Below are positions 42,600 through 57,500 of a stretch of DNA of 64,000 bases, piece by piece. Source of the DNA: Limnoperna fortunei (Eukaryota; Mollusca; Bivalvia; Mytilida; Modiolidae); contig OX104122.1 of assembly GCA_944474755.1 (NCBI GenBank), positions 1,172,751 through 1,236,750 of the forward strand, written 5' to 3'. The notes beneath the pieces were generated by a model. The model was not told the origin of the DNA. It made no database searches and saw only the letters and a program-made list of their open reading frames with translations. Position 1 is the first letter of the stretch; every line of letters starts with the position of its first letter. The position numbers and the translations under genes are program-made.

Positions 42600-45500
42600 G
42601 TTGGGCTGTTGTTTATTGTATCTTTGTGTTGGGCTGTTGTCCATTGTGTCTATGTGTTGGGCTGTTGTCCATTGTGTCTATGTGTTGGGCTGTTGTCCAT
42701 TGTGTCTTTGTGTTGGGCTGTTGTCCATTGTGTCTATGTGTTGGGCTGTTGTCCATTGTGTCTATGTGTTGGGCTGTTGTCCATTGTGTATATGTGTTAG
42801 GCTGTTGTCCATTGTGTCTATGTGTTGGGCTGTTGTCCATTGTGTCTATGTGTTGGGCTGTTGTCCATTGTGTCTTTGTGTTGGGCTGTTGTCCATTGTG
42901 TCTATGTGTTGGGCTGTTGTCAATTGTATCTATGTGTTAGGCAGTTGTCTATTGTGTCTATGTGTTAGGCTGTTGTCCATTGTGTCTATCTGTTGGGCTG
43001 TTGTCCATCGTGTCTATGTGTTAGGCAGTTGTCCATTGTGTCTATGTGATGGGCTGTTGTCCATTGTGTCTATGTGTTAGGCAGTTGTCCATTGTGTCTA
43101 TGTGTTAGACTGTTGTCTATTGTGTCTATGTGTTGGGCTGTTGTCCATTGTGTCTATGTGTTGGGCTGTTGTCCATTGGCTGTTGTCCATTGTGTCTATG
43201 TGTTAGGCAGTTGTCCATTGTGTCTATGTGTTGGGCTGTTGTCCATTGTGTCTATGTGTTAGGCAGTTGTCCATTGTGTCTATGTGTTGGGCTGTTGTCC
43301 ATTGTGTCTATGTGTTGGGCAGTTGTCCATTGTGTCTATGTGTTGGGCTGTTGTCCATTGTGTCTATGTGTTGGGCTGTTGTCCATTGTGTCTATGTGTT
43401 GGGCTGTTGTCCATTGTGTCTATGTGTTAGGCTGTTGTCCATTGTGTCTATGTGTTGGGCTGTTGTCCATTGTGTCTATGTGTTAGGCTGTTGTCCATTG
43501 TATCTATGTGTTAGGCAGTTGTCCATTGTGTCTATGGGATAGGCTGTTGTCCATTGTATCTATGTGTTAGGCAGTTGTCCATTGTGTCTATGTGTTAGGC
43601 TGTTGTCCATTGTGTCTATCTGTTGGGCTGTTGTCCATCGTGTCTATGTGTTAGGCAGTTGTCCATTGTGTCTATGTGATGGGCTGTTGTCCATTGTGTC
43701 TATGTGTTAGGCTGTTGTCCATTGTGTCTATGTGTTAGGCTGTTGTCCATTGTATCTATGTGTTAGGCAGTTGTCCATTGTGTCTATGGGATAGGCTGTT
43801 GTCCATTGTATCTATGTGTTAGGCAGTTGTCCATTGTGTCTATGTGTTAGGCAGTTGTCCATTGTGTCTAGGTGTTAGGCTGTTGTCCATTGTGTCTATG
43901 TGTTAGGCTGTTGTCCATTGTATCTATGTGTTGGGCTGTTGTCCATTGTGTCTATGTGTTAGGCAGTTGTCCATTGTGTCTATGTGTTGGGCTGTTGTCC
44001 ATTGTGTCTATGTGTTAGGCTGTTGTCCATCGTGTCTATGTGTTAGGCTGTTGTCCATTGTGTCTATGTGTTGGGCTGTTGTCCATTGTGTCTATGTGAT
44101 AGGCTGTTGTCCATTGTGTCTATGTGTTAGGCAGTTGTCCATTGTGTCTATGTGATGGGCTGTTGTCCATTGTGTCTATGTGTTAGGCAGTTGTCCATTG
44201 TGTCTATGTGTTGGGCTGTTGTCCATTGTGTCTTTGTGTTAGGCTGTTGTCCATTGTGTCTATGTGTTAGGCTGTTGTCCATTGTGTCTATGTGTTGGGC
44301 TGTTGTCCATTGTGTCTATGTGTTGGGCTGTTGTCCATTGTGTCTATGTGTTGGGCTGTTGTCCATTGTGTCTATGTGTTGGGCTGTTGTCCATTGCGTC
44401 TATGTGTTGGGCTGTTGTCCATTGTATCTATGTGTTAGGCTGTTGTCTATTGTGTCTATGTGTTAGGCTGTTGTCCATTGTGTCTATGTGTTGGGCTGTT
44501 GTCCATTGTGTCTATGTGTTAGGCTGTTGTCCATTGTGTCTATGTGTTGGGCTGTTGTCCATTGTGTCTATGTGTTAGGCAGTTGTCCATTGTGTCTATG
44601 TGTTGGGCTGTTGTTTATTGTATCTTTGTGTTGGGCTGTTGTCCATTGTGTCTATGTGTTAGACGGTTGTCCATTGTGTCTATGTGTTGGGCTGTTGTCC
44701 ATTGTGTATATGTGTAAGGCTGTTGTCCATTGTGTCTATGTGTTGGGCTGTTGTCCATTGTGTCTATGTGTTGGGCTGTTGTCCATTGTGTCTATGTGTT
44801 GGGCTGTTGTCCATTGTGTCTATGTGTTGGGCTGTTGTCCATCGTGTCTATGTGTTGGGCTGTTGTCCATTGTGTCTATGTGTTGGGCTGTTGTCCATTG
44901 TATCTATGTGTTGGGCTGTTGTCTATTGTGTCTATGTGTTAGGCTGTTGTCCATTGTGTCTATGTGTTGGGCTGTTGTCCATTGTGTCTATGTGTTAGGC
45001 TGTTGTCCATTGTGTCTATGTGTTGGGCTGTTGTCCATTGTGTCTATGTATTAGGCAGTTGTCCATTGTGTCTATGTGTTGGGCTGTTGTCCATTGTGTC
45101 TATGTGTTAGGCAGTTGTCCATTGTGTCTATGTGTTGGGCTGTTGTCCATTGTGTCTATGTGTTAGGCTGTTGACTATTGTGTCTATGTGTTGGGCTGTT
45201 GCTCATTATGTCTATGTGTTGGGCTGTTGTTCATTGTGTCTATGTGTCGGGCTGTTGTCCATTGTATCTTTGTATCGGGCTGTTGTCCATTGTGTCTATG
45301 TGTTGGGCTGTTGTCCATTGTGTCTATGTGTTATGCTGTTGTCTATTGTGTCTATGTGATAGGCTGTTGTTCATTGTGTCTATGTGTTAGGCTGTTGTCC
45401 ATTTTGTCTATGTGTTAGGCTGTTGTCCATTGTGTCTATGTGTTAGGCTGTTGTTCATTGTGTCTATGTGTTAGGCTGTTGTCCATTGTGTCTATGTGTT

Positions 45501-48500
45501 AGGCTGTTGTCTTTTGTGTCTATGTGTTGGGCTGTTGTCCATTGTGTCTATGTGTTAGGCTGTTGTCCATTGTGTCTATGTGTTAGGCAGTTGTCCATTG
45601 TGTCTATGTGTTGGGCTGTTGTCCATTGTGTCTATGTGTTAGGCAGTTGTCCATTGTGTCTATGTGTTGGGCTGTTGTCCATTGTGTCTATGTGTTGGGC
45701 AGTTGTCCATTGTGTCTATGTGTTGGGCTGTTGTCCATTGTGTCTTTGTGTTAGGCTGTTGTCCATTGTGTCTATGTGTTAGGCTGTTGTCTATTGTGTC
45801 TATGTGTTAGGCTGTTGTCCATTGTGTCTATGTGTTAGGCTGTTGTCCATTGTGTCTATGTGATAGGCTGTTGTCTATTGTGTCTATGTGTTGGGCTGTT
45901 GTCCATTGTGTCTATGTGTTGGGCTGTTGTCCATTGTGTATATGTGTAAGGCTGTTGTCCATTGTGTCTATGTGTTGGGCTGTTGTCCATTGTGTCTATG
46001 TGTTGGGCTGTTGTCCATTGTGTCTATGTGTTGGGCTGTTGTCCATTGTGTCTATGTGTTGGGCTGTTGTCCATTGTGTCTATGTGTTGGGCTGTTGTCC
46101 ATTGTGTCTATGTGTTGGGCTGTTGTCCATTGTATCTATGTGTTAGGCTGTTGTCTATTGTGTCTATGTGTTAGGCTGTTGTCCATTGTGTCTATGTGTT
46201 GGGCTGTTGTCCATTGTGTCTATGTGTTAGGCTGTTGTCCATTGTGTCTATGTGTTAGGCTGTTGTCCATTGTGTCTATGTGTTAGGCTGTTGTCCATTG
46301 TGTCTATGTGTTGGGCTGTTGTCCATTGTGTCTATGTGTTAGGCAGTTGTCCATTGTGTCTATGTGTTGGGCTGTTGTCCATTGTGTCTATGTGTTAGGC
46401 TGTTGTCCATCGTGTCTATGTGTTAGGCTGTTGTCCATTGTGTCTATGTGTTGGGCTGTTGTCCATTGTGTCTATGTGATAGGCTGTTGTCCATTGTGTC
46501 TATGTGTTAGGCAGTTGTCCATTGTGTCTATGTGATGGGCTGTTGTCCATTGTGTCTATGTGTTAGGCAGTTGTCCATTGTGTCTATGTGTTGGGCTGTT
46601 GTCCATTGTGTCTTTGTGTTAGGCTGTTGTCCATTGTGTCTATGTGTTAGGCTGTCGCTATTGTGTCTATGTGTTAGGCTGTTGTCTATTGTGTCTATGT
46701 GTTGGGCTGTTGTCCATTGTGTCTATGTGTTGGGCTGTTGTCCATTGTGTATATGTGTAAGGCTGTTGTCCATTGTGTCTATGTGTTGGGCTGTTGTCCA
46801 TTGTGTCTATGTGTTGGGCTGTTGTCCATTGTGTCTATGTGTTGGGCTGTTGTCCATTGTGTCTATGTGTTGGGCTGTTGTCCATTGTGTCTATGTGTTG
46901 GGCTGTTGTTCATTGCGTCTATGTGTTGGGCTGTTGTCCATTGTATCTATGTGTTAGGCTGTTGTCTATTGTGTCTATGTGTTAGGCTGTTGTCCATTGT
47001 GTCTATGTGTTGGGCTGTTGTCCATTGTGTCTATGTGTTAGGCTGTTGTCCATTGTGTCTATGTGTTGGGCTGTTGTCCATTGTGTCTATGTGTTAGGCA
47101 GTTGTCCATTGTGTCTATGTGTTGGGCTGTTGTTTATTGTATCTTTGTGTTGGGCTGTTGTCCATTGTGTCTATTTGTTTGACGGTTGTCCATTGTGTCT
47201 ATGTGTTGGGCTGTTGTCCATTGTGTATATGTGTAAGGCTGTTGTCCATTGTGTCTATGTGTTGGGCTGTTGTCCATTGTGTCTATGTGTTGGGCTGTTG
47301 TCCATTGTGTCTATGTGTTGGGCTGTTGTCCATTGTGTCTATGTGTTGGGCTGTTGTCCATCGTGTCTATGTGTTGGGCTGTTGTCCATTGTGTCTATGT
47401 GTTGGGCTGTTGTCCATTGTATCTATGTGTTAGGCTGTTGTCTATTGTGTCTATGTGTTAGGCTGTTGTCCATTGTGTCTATGTGTTGGGCTGTTGTCCA
47501 TTGTGTCTATGTGTTAGGCTGTTGTCCATTGTGTCTATGTGTTGGGCTGTTGTCCATTGTGTCTATGTGTTAGGCAGTTGTCCATTGTGTCTATGTGTTG
47601 GGCTGTTGTCCATTGTGTCTATGTGTTAGGCTGTTGTCTATTGTGTCTATGTGTTAGGCTGTTGTCTATTGTGTCTATGTGTTGGGCTGTTGTCTATTGT
47701 GTCTATGTGTTGGGCTGTTGTCTATTGTGTCTATGTGTTGGGCTGTTGTCCATTGTGTCTATGTGTTAGGCAGTTGTCCATTGTGTCTATGTGTTGGGCT
47801 GTTGTCCATTGTGTCTATGTGTTAGGCTGTTGTCTATTGTGTCTATGTGTTAGGCTGTTGTCCATTGTGTCTATGTGTTAGGCTGTTGTCTATTGTGTCT
47901 ATGTGATAGGCTATTGTTCATTGTGTCTATGTTTTAGGCTGTTGTCCATTGTGTCTATGTGTTAGGCTGTTGTCTATTGTGTCTATGTGATAGGCTATTG
48001 TTCATTGTGTCTCTGTGTTAGGCTGTTGTCCATTGTGTCTATGTGTTGGGCTGTTGTCCATTGTGTCTATGTGTTGGGCTGTTGTCCATTGTGTCTATGT
48101 GTTGGGCTGTTGTCCATTGTGTCTCTGTGTTGGGCTGTTGTCCATTGTGTCTATGTGTTGGGCTGTTGTCCATTGTGTCTATGTGTTAGGCAGTTGTCTA
48201 TTGTGTCTATGTGTTGGGCTGTTGTCCATTGTGTCTATGTGTTGTGCTGTTGTCCATTGTGTCTATGTGTTGGGCTGTTGTCCATTGTATCTATGTGTTG
48301 GGCTGTTGTCTATTGTGTCTATGTGTTAGGCTGTTGTCCATTGTGTCTATGTGTTGGGCTGTTGTCCATTGTGTCTATGTGTTAGGCTGTTGTCCATTGT
48401 GTCTATGTGTTGGGCTGTTGTCCATTGTGTCTATGTGTTAGGCAGTTGTCCATTGTGTCTATGTGTTGGGCTGTTGTCCATTGTGTCTATGTGTTAGGCA

Positions 48501-51500
48501 GTTGTCCATTGTGTCTATGTGTTGGGCTGTTGTCCATTGTGTCTATGTGTTAGGCTGTTGTCTATTGTGTCTATGTGTTGGGCTGTTGCTCATTATGTCT
48601 ATGTGTTGGGCTGTTGTTCATTGTGTCTATGTGTCGGGCTGTTGTCCATTGTATCTTTGTATCGGGCTGTTGTCCATTGTGTCTATGTGTTGGGCTGTTG
48701 TCCATTGTGTCTATGTGTTATGCTGTTGTCTATTGTGTCTATGTGATAGGCTGTTGTTCATTGTGTCTATGTGTTAGGCTGTTGTCCATTTTGTCTATGT
48801 GTTAGGCTGTTGTCCATTGTGTCTATGTGTTAGGCTGTTGTTCATTGTGTCTATGTGTTAGGCTGTTGTCCATTGTGTCTATGTGTTAGGCTGTTGTCTT
48901 TTGTGTCTATGTGTTGGGCTGTTGTCCATTGTGTCTATGTGTTAGGCTGTTGTCCATTGTGTCTATGTGTTAGGCAGTTGTCCATTGTGTCTATGTGTTG
49001 GGCTGTTGTCCATTGTGTCTATGTGTTAGGCAGTTGTCCATTGTGTCTATGTGTTGGGCTGTTGTCCATTGTGTCTATGTGTTGGGCAGTTGTCCATTGT
49101 GTCTATGTGTTGGGCTGTTGTCCATTGTGTCTATGTGTTGGGCTGTTGTCCATTGTGTCTATGTGTTAGGCTGTTGTCCATTGTGTCTATGTGTTAGGCT
49201 GTTGTCTATTGTGTCTATGTGTTAGGCTGTTGTCCATTGTGTCTATGTGTTAGGCTGTTGTCCATTGTGTCTATGTGATAGGCTGTTGTCTATTGTGTCT
49301 ATGTGTTGGGCTGTTGTCCATTGTGTCTATGTGTTGGGCTGTTGTCCATTGTGTATATGTGTAAGGCTGTTGTCCATTGTGTCTATGTGTTGGGCTGTTG
49401 TCCATTGTGTCTATGTGTTGGGCTGTTGTCCATTGTGTCTATGTGTTGGGCTGTTGTCCATTGTGTCTATGTGTTGGGCTGTTGTCCATTGTGTCTATGT
49501 GTTGGGCTGTTGTCCATTGTGTCTATGTGTTGGGCTGTTGTCCATTGTATCTATGTGTTAGGCTGTTGTCTATTGTGTCTATGTGTTAGGCTGTTGTCCA
49601 TTGTGTCTATGTGTTGGGCTGTTGTCCATTGTGTCTATGTGTTAGGCTGTTGTCCATTGTGTCTATGTGTTAGGCTGTTGTCCATTGTGTCTATGTGTTA
49701 GGCTGTTGTCCATTGTGTCTATGTGTTGGGCTGTTGTCCATTGTGTCTATGTGTTAGGCAGTTGTCCATTGTGTCTATGTGTTGGGCTGTTGTCCATTGT
49801 GTCTATGTGTTAGGCTGTTGTCCATTGTGTCTATGTGTTAGGCTGTTGTCCATTGTGTCTATGTGTTGGGCTGTTGTCCATTGTGTCTATGTGATAGGCT
49901 GTTGTCCATTGTGTCTATGTGTTAGGCAGTTGTCCATTGTGTCTATGTGTTGGGCTGTTGTCCATTGTGTCTATGTGTTAGGCAGTTGTCCATTGTGTCT
50001 ATGTGTTGGGCTGTTGTCCATTGTGTCTTTGTGTTAGGCTGTTGTCCATTGTGTCTATGTGTTAGGCTGTCGCTATTGTGTCTATGTGTTAGGCTGTTGT
50101 CTATTGTGTCTATGTGTTGGGCTGTTGTCCATTGTGTCTATGTGTTGGGCTGTTGTCCATTGTGTATATGTGTAAGGCTGTTGTCCATTGTGTCTATGTG
50201 TTGGGCTGTTGTCCATTGTGTCTATGTGTTGGGCTGTTGTCCATTGTGTCTATGTGTTGGGCTGTTGTCCATTGTGTCTATATGTTGGGCTGTTGTCCAT
50301 TGTGTCTATGTGTTGGGCTGTTGTCCATTGTGTCTATGTGTTGGGCTGTTGTCCATTGTATCTATGTGTTAGGCTGTTGTCTATTGTGTCTATGTGTTAG
50401 GCTGTTGTCCATTGTGTCTATGTGTTGGGCTGTTGTCCATTGTGTCTATGTGTTAGGCTGTTGTCCATTGTGTCTATGTGTTGGGCTGTTGTCCATTGTG
50501 TCTATGTGTTAGGCAGTTGTCCATTGTGTCTATGTGTTGGGCTGTTGTTTATTGTATCTTTGTGTTGGGCTGTTGTCCATTGTGTCTATTTGTTTGACGG
50601 TTGTCCATTGTGTCTATGTGTTGGGCTGTTGTCCATTGTGTATATGTGTAAGGCTGTTGTCCATTGTGTCTATGTGTTGGGCTGTTGTCCATTGTGTCTA
50701 TGTGTTGGGCTGTTGTCCATTGTGTCTATGTGTTGGGCTGTTGTCCATTGTGTCTATGTGTTGGGCTGTTGTCCATCGTGTCTATGTGTTGGGCTGTTGT
50801 CCATTGTGTCTATGTGTTGGGCTGTTGTCCATTGTATCTATGTGTTAGGCTGTTGTCTATTGTGTCTATGTGTTAGGCTGTTGTCCATTGTGTCTATGTG
50901 TTGGGCTGTTGTCCATTGTGTCTATGTGTTAGGCTGTTGTCCATTGTGTCTATGTGTTGGGCTGTTGTCCATTGTGTCTATGTGTTAGGCAGTTGTCCAT
51001 TGTGTCTATGTGTTGGGCTGTTGTCCATTGTGTCTATGTGTTAGGCTGTTGTCTATTGTGTCTATGTGTTAGGCTGTTGTCCATTGCGTCTATGTGTTGG
51101 GCTGTTGTCCATTGTATCTATGTGTTAGGCTGTTGTCTATTGTGTCTATGTGTTAGGCTGTTGTCCATTGTGTCTATGTGTTGGGCTGTTGTCCATTGTG
51201 TCTATGTGTTAGGCTGTTGTCCATTGTGTCTATGTGTTGGGCTGTTGTCCATTGTGTCTATGTGTTAGGCAGTTGTCCATTGTGTCTATGTGTTGGGCTG
51301 TTGTTTATTGTATCTTTGTGTTGGGCTGTTGTCCATTGTGTCTATGTGTTAGACGGTTGTCCATTGTGTCTATGTGTTGGGCTGTTGTCCATTGTGTATA
51401 TGTGTAAGGCTGTTGTCCATTGTGTCTATGTGTTGGGCTGTTGTCCATTGTGTCTATGTGTTGGGCTGTTGTCCATTGTGTCTATGTGTTGGGCTGTTGT

Positions 51501-54500
51501 CCATTGTGTCTATGTGTTGGGCTGTTGTCCATTGTGTCTATGTGTTGGGCTGTTGTCCATTGCGTCTATGTGTTGGGCTGTTGTCCATTGTATCTATGTG
51601 TTAGGCTGTTGTCTATTGTGTCTATGTGTTAGGCTGTTGTCCATTGTGTCTATGTGTTGGGCTGTTGTCCATTGTGTCTATGTGTTAGGCTGTTGTCCAT
51701 TGTGTCTATGTGTTGGGCTGTTGTCCATTGTGTCTATGTGTTAGGCAGTTGTCCATTGTGTCTATGTGTTGGGCTGTTGTTTATTGTATCTTTGTGTTGG
51801 GCTGTTGTCCATTGTGTCTATGTGTTAGACGGTTGTCCATTGTGTCTATGTGTTGGGCTGTTGTCCATTGTGTATATGTGTAAGGCTGTTGTCCATTGTG
51901 TCTATGTGTTGGGCTGTTGTCCATTGTGTCTATGTGTTGGGCTGTTGTCCATTGTGTCTATGTGTTGGGCTGTTGTCCATTGTGTCTATGTGTTGGGCTG
52001 TTGTCCATTGTGTCTATGTGTTGGGCTGTTGTCCATTGTGTCTATGTGTTGGGCTGTTGTCCATTGTGTCTATGTGTTGGGCTGTTGTCTATTGTGTCTA
52101 TGTGTTAGGCTGTTGTCCATTGTGTCTATGTGTTGGGCTGTTGTCCATTGTGTCTATGTGTTAGGCTGTTGTCCATTGTGTCTATGTGTTGGGCTGTTGT
52201 CCATTGTGTCTATGTGTTAGGCAGTTGTCCATTGTGTCTATGTGTTGGGCTGTTGTCCATTGTGTCTATGTGTTAGGCAGTTGTCCATTGTGTCTATGTG
52301 TTGGGCTGTTGTCCATTGTGTCTATGTGTTAGGCTGTTGTCTATTGTGTCTATGTGTTGGGCTGTTGCTCATTATGTCTATGTGTTGGGCTGTTGTTCAT
52401 TGTGTCTATGTGTCGGGCTGTTGTCCATTGTATCTTTGTATCGGGCTGTTGTCCATTGTGTCTATGTGTTGGGCTGTTGTCCATTGTGTCTATGTGTTAT
52501 GCTGTTGTCTATTGTGTCTATGTGATAGGCTGTTTTTCATTGTGTCTATGTGTTAGGCTGTTGTCCATTTTGTCTATGTGTTAGGCTGTTGTCCATTGTG
52601 TCTATGTGTTAGGCTGTTGTTCATTGTGTCTATGTGTTAGGCTGTTGTCCATTGTGTCTATGTGTTAGGCTGTTGTCTTTTGTGTCTATGTGTTGGGCTG
52701 TTGTCCATTGTGTCTATGTGTTAGGCTGTTGTCCATTGTGTCTATGTGTTAGGCAGTTGTCCATTGTGTCTATGTGTTGGGCTGTTGTCCATTGTGTCTA
52801 TGTGTTAGGCAGTTGTCCATTGTGTCTATGTGTTGGGCTGTTGTCCATTGTGTCTATGTGTTGGGCAGTTGTCCATTGTGTCTATGTGTTGGGCTGTTGT
52901 CCATTGTGTCTATGTGTTGGGCTGTTGTCCATTGTGTCTATGTGTTAGGCTGTTGTCCATTGTGTCTATGTGTTAGGCTGTTGTCTATTGTGTCTATGTG
53001 TTAGGCTGTTGTCCATTGTGTCTATGTGTTAGGCTGTTGTCCATTGTGTCTATGTGTTAGGCTGTTGTCTATTGTGTCTATGTGTTGGGCTGTTGTCCAT
53101 TGTGTCTATGTGTTGGGCTGTTGTCCATTGTGTATATGTGTAAGGCTGTTGTCCATTGTGTCTATGTGTTGGGCTGTTGTCCATTGTGTCTATGTGTTGG
53201 GCTGTTGTCCATTGTGTCTATGTGTTGGGCTGTTGTCCATTGTGTCTATGTGTTGGGCTGTTGTCCATTGTGTCTATGTGTTGGGCTGTTGTCCATTGTG
53301 TCTATGTGTTGGGCTGTTGTCCATTGTATCTATGTGTTAGGCTGTTGTCTATTGTGTCTATGTGTTAGGCTGTTGTCCATTGTGTCTATGTGTTGGGCTG
53401 TTGTCCATTGTGTCTATGTGTTAGGCTGTTGTCCATTGTGTCTATGTGTTAGGCTGTTGTCCATTGTGTCTATGTGTTAGGCTGTTGTCCATTGTGTCTA
53501 TGTGTTGGGCTGTTGTCCATTGTGTCTATGTGTTAGGCAGTTGTCCATTGTGTCTATGTGTTGGGCTGTTGTCCATTGTGTCTATGTGTTAGGCTGTTGT
53601 CCATTGTGTCTATGTGTTAGGCTGTTGTCCATTGTGTCTATGTGTTGGGCTGTTGTCCATTGTGTCTATGTGATAGGCTGTTGTCCATTGTGTCTATGTG
53701 TTAGGCAGTTGTCCATTGTGTCTATGTGTTGGGCTGTTGTCCATTGTGTCTATGTGTTAGGCAGTTGTCCATTGTGTCTATGTGTTGGGCTGTTGTCCAT
53801 TGTGTCTTTGTGTTAGGCTGTTGTCCATTGTGTCTATGTGTTAGGCTGTCGCTATTGTGTCTATGTGTTAGGCTGTTGTCTATTGTGTCTATGTGTTGGG
53901 CTGTTGTCCATTGTGTCTATGTGTTGGGCTGTTGTCCATTGTGTATATGTGTAAGGCTGTTGTCCATTGTGTCTATGTGTTGGGCTGTTGTCCATTGTGT
54001 CTATGTGTTGGGCTGTTGTCCATTGTGTCTATGTGTTGGGCTGTTGTCCATTGTGTCTATGTGTTGGGCTGTTGTCCATTGTGTCTATGTGTTGGGCTGT
54101 TGTCCATTGCGTCTATGTGTTGGGCTGTTGTCCATTGTATCTATGTGTTAGGCTGTTGTCTATTGTGTCTATGTGTTAGGCTGTTGTCCATTGTGTCTAT
54201 GTGTTGGGCTGTTGTCCATTGTGTCTATGTGTTAGGCTGTTGTCCATTGTGTCTATGTGTTGGGCTGTTGTCCATTGTGTCTATGTGTTAGGCAGTTGTC
54301 CATTGTGTCTATGTGTTGGGCTGTTGTTTATTGTATCTTTGTGTTGGGCTGTTGTCCATTGTGTCTATTTGTTTGACGGTTGTCCATTGTGTCTATGTGT
54401 TGGGCTGTTGTCCATTGTGTATATGTGTAAGGCTGTTGTCCATTGTGTCTATGTGTTGGGCTGTTGTCCATTGTGTCTATGTGTTGGGCTGTTGTCCATT

Positions 54501-57500
54501 GTGTCTATGTGTTGGGCTGTTGTCCATTGTGTCTATGTGTTGGGCTGTTGTCCATCGTGTCTATGTGTTGGGCTGTTGTCCATTGTGTCTATGTGTTGGG
54601 CTGTTGTCCATTGTATCTATGTGTTAGGCTGTTGTCTATTGTGTCTATGTGTTAGGCTGTTGTCCATTGTGTCTATGTGTTGGGCTGTTGTCCATTGTGT
54701 CTATGTGTTAGGCTGTTGTCCATTGTGTCTATGTGTTGGGCTGTTGTCCATTGTGTCTATGTGTTAGGCAGTTGTCCATTGTGTCTATGTGTTGGGCTGT
54801 TGTCCATTGTGTCTATGTGTTAGGCTGTTGTCTATTGTGTCTATGTGTTAGGCTGTTGTCTATTGTGTCTATGTGTTGGGCTGTTGTCTATTGTGTCTAT
54901 GTGTTGGGCTGTTGTCTATTGTGTCTATGTGTTGGGCTGTTGTCCATTGTGTCTATGTGTTAGGCAGTTGTCCATTGTGTCTATGTGTTGGGCTGTTGTC
55001 CATTGTGTCTATGTGTTAGGCTGTTGTCTATTGTGTCTATGTGTTAGGCTGTTGTCCATTGTGTCTATGTGTTGGGCTGTTGTCCATTGTGTCTATGTGT
55101 TAGGCTGTTGTCCATTGTGTCTATGTGTTAGACTGTTGTCCATTGTGTCTATGTGTTGTGCTGTTGTCCATTGTGTCTATGTGTTAGACTGTTGTCCATT
55201 GTGTCTATGTGTTAGGCAGTTGTCCATTGTGTCTATGTGTTAGACTGTTGTCCATTGTGTCTATGTGTTGGGCTGTTGTCCATTGTGTCTATGTGTTGGG
55301 CTGTTGTCCATTGTGTCTATGTGTTGGGCTGTTGTCCATTGTGTCTATGTGTTAGGCTGTTGTCCATTGTGTCTTTGTGTTAGGCTGTTGTCCATTGTGT
55401 CTATGTGTTGGGCTGTTGTCCATTGTGTCTATGTGTTAGGCTGTTGTCTATTGTGTCTATGTGTTGGGCAGTTGTCCATTGTGTCTATGTGATAGGCTGT
55501 TGTCCATTGTGTCTATGTGTTAGGCTGTTGTCTATTGTGTCTATGTGATAGGCTATTGTTCATTGTGTCTATGTGTTAGGCTGTTGTCCATTGTGTCTAT
55601 GTGTTAGGCTGTTGTCTATTGTGTCTATGTGATAGGCTATTGTTCATTATGTCTATGTTTTAGGCTGTTGTCCATTGTGTCTATGTGTTAGGCTGTTGTC
55701 TATTGTGTCTATGTGATAGGCTATTGTTCATTGTGTCTCTGTGTTAGGCTGTTGTCCATTGTGTCTATGTGTTGGGCTGTTGTCCATTGTGTCTATGTGT
55801 TGGGCTGTTGTCCATTGTGTCTATGTGTTGGGCTGTTGTCCATTGTGTCTCTGTGTTGGGCTGTTGTCCATTGTGTCTATGTGTTGGGCTGTTGTCCATT
55901 GTGTCTATGTGTTAGGCAGTTGTCTATTGTGTCTATGTGTTGGGCTGTTGTCCATTGTGTCTATGTGTTGTGCTGTTGTCCATTGTGTCTATGTGTTGGG
56001 CTGTTGTCCATTGTATCTATGTGTTGGGCTGTTGTCTATTGTGTCTATGTGCTAGGCTGTTGTCCATTGTGTCTATGTGTTGGGCTGTTGTCCATTGTGT
56101 CTATGTGTTAGGCTGTTGTCCATTGTGTCTATGTGTTGGGCTGTTGTCCATTGTGTCTATGTATTAGGCAGTTGTCCATTGTGTCTATGTGTTGGGCTGT
56201 TGTCCATTGTGTCTATGTGTTAGGCAGTTGTCCATTGTGTCTATGTGTTGGGCTGTTGTCCATTGTGTCTATGTGTTAGGCTGTTGTCTATTGTGTCTAT
56301 GTGTTGGGCTGTTGCTCATTATGTCTATGTGTTGGGCTGTTGTTCATTGTGTCTATGTGTCGGGCTGTTGTCCATTGTATCTTTGTATCGGGCTGTTGTC
56401 CATTGTGTCTATGTGTTGGGCTGTTGTCCATTGTGTCTATGTGTTATGCTGTTGTCTATTGTGTCTATGTGATAGGCTGTTGTTCATTGTGTCTATGTGT
56501 TAGGCTGTTGTCCATTTTGTCTATGTGTTAGGCTGTTGTCCATTGTGTCTATGTGTTAGGCTGTTGTTCATTGTGTCTATGTGTTAGGCTGTTGTCCATT
56601 GTGTCTATGTGTTAGGCTGTTGTCTTTTGTGTCTATGTGTTGGGCTGTTGTCCATTGTGTCTATGTGTTAGGCTGTTGTCCATTGTGTCTATGTGTTAGG
56701 CAGTTGTCCATTGTGTCTATGTGTTGGGCTGTTGTCCATTGTGTCTATGTGTTAGGCAGTTGTCCATTGTGTCTATGTGTTGGGCTGTTGTCCATTGTGT
56801 CTATGTGTTGGGCAGTTGTCCATTGTGTCTATGTGTTGGGCTGTTGTCCATTGTGTCTATGTGTTGGGCTGTTGTCCATTGTGTCTATGTGTTAGGCTGT
56901 TGTCCATTGTGTCTATGTGTTAGGCTGTTGTCTATTGTGTCTATGTGTTAGGCTGTTGTCCATTGTGTCTATGTGTTAGGCTGTTGTCCATTGTGTCTAT
57001 GTGATAGGCTGTTGTCTATTGTGTCTATGTGTTGGGCTGTTGTCCATTGTGTCTATGTGTTGGGCTGTTGTCCATTGTGTATATGTGTAAGGCTGTTGTC
57101 CATTGTGTCTATGTGTTGGGCTATTGTCCATTGTGTCTATGTGTTGGGCTGTTGTCCATTGTGTCTATGTGTTGGGCTGTTGTCCATTGTGTCTATGTGT
57201 TGGGCTGTTGTCCATTGTGTCTATGTGTTGGGCTGTTGTCCATTGTGTCTATGTGTTGGGCTGTTGTCCATTGTATCTATGTGTTAGGCTGTTGTCTATT
57301 GTGACTATGTGTTAGGCTGTTGTCCATTGTGTCTATGTGTTGGGCTGTTGTCCATTGTGTCTATGTGTTAGGCTGTTGTCCATTGTGTCTATGTGTTAGG
57401 CTGTTGTCCATTGTGTCTATGTGTTAGGCTGTTGTCCATTGTGTCTATGTGTTGGGCTGTTGTCCATTGTGTCTATGTGTTAGGCAGTTGTCCATTGTGT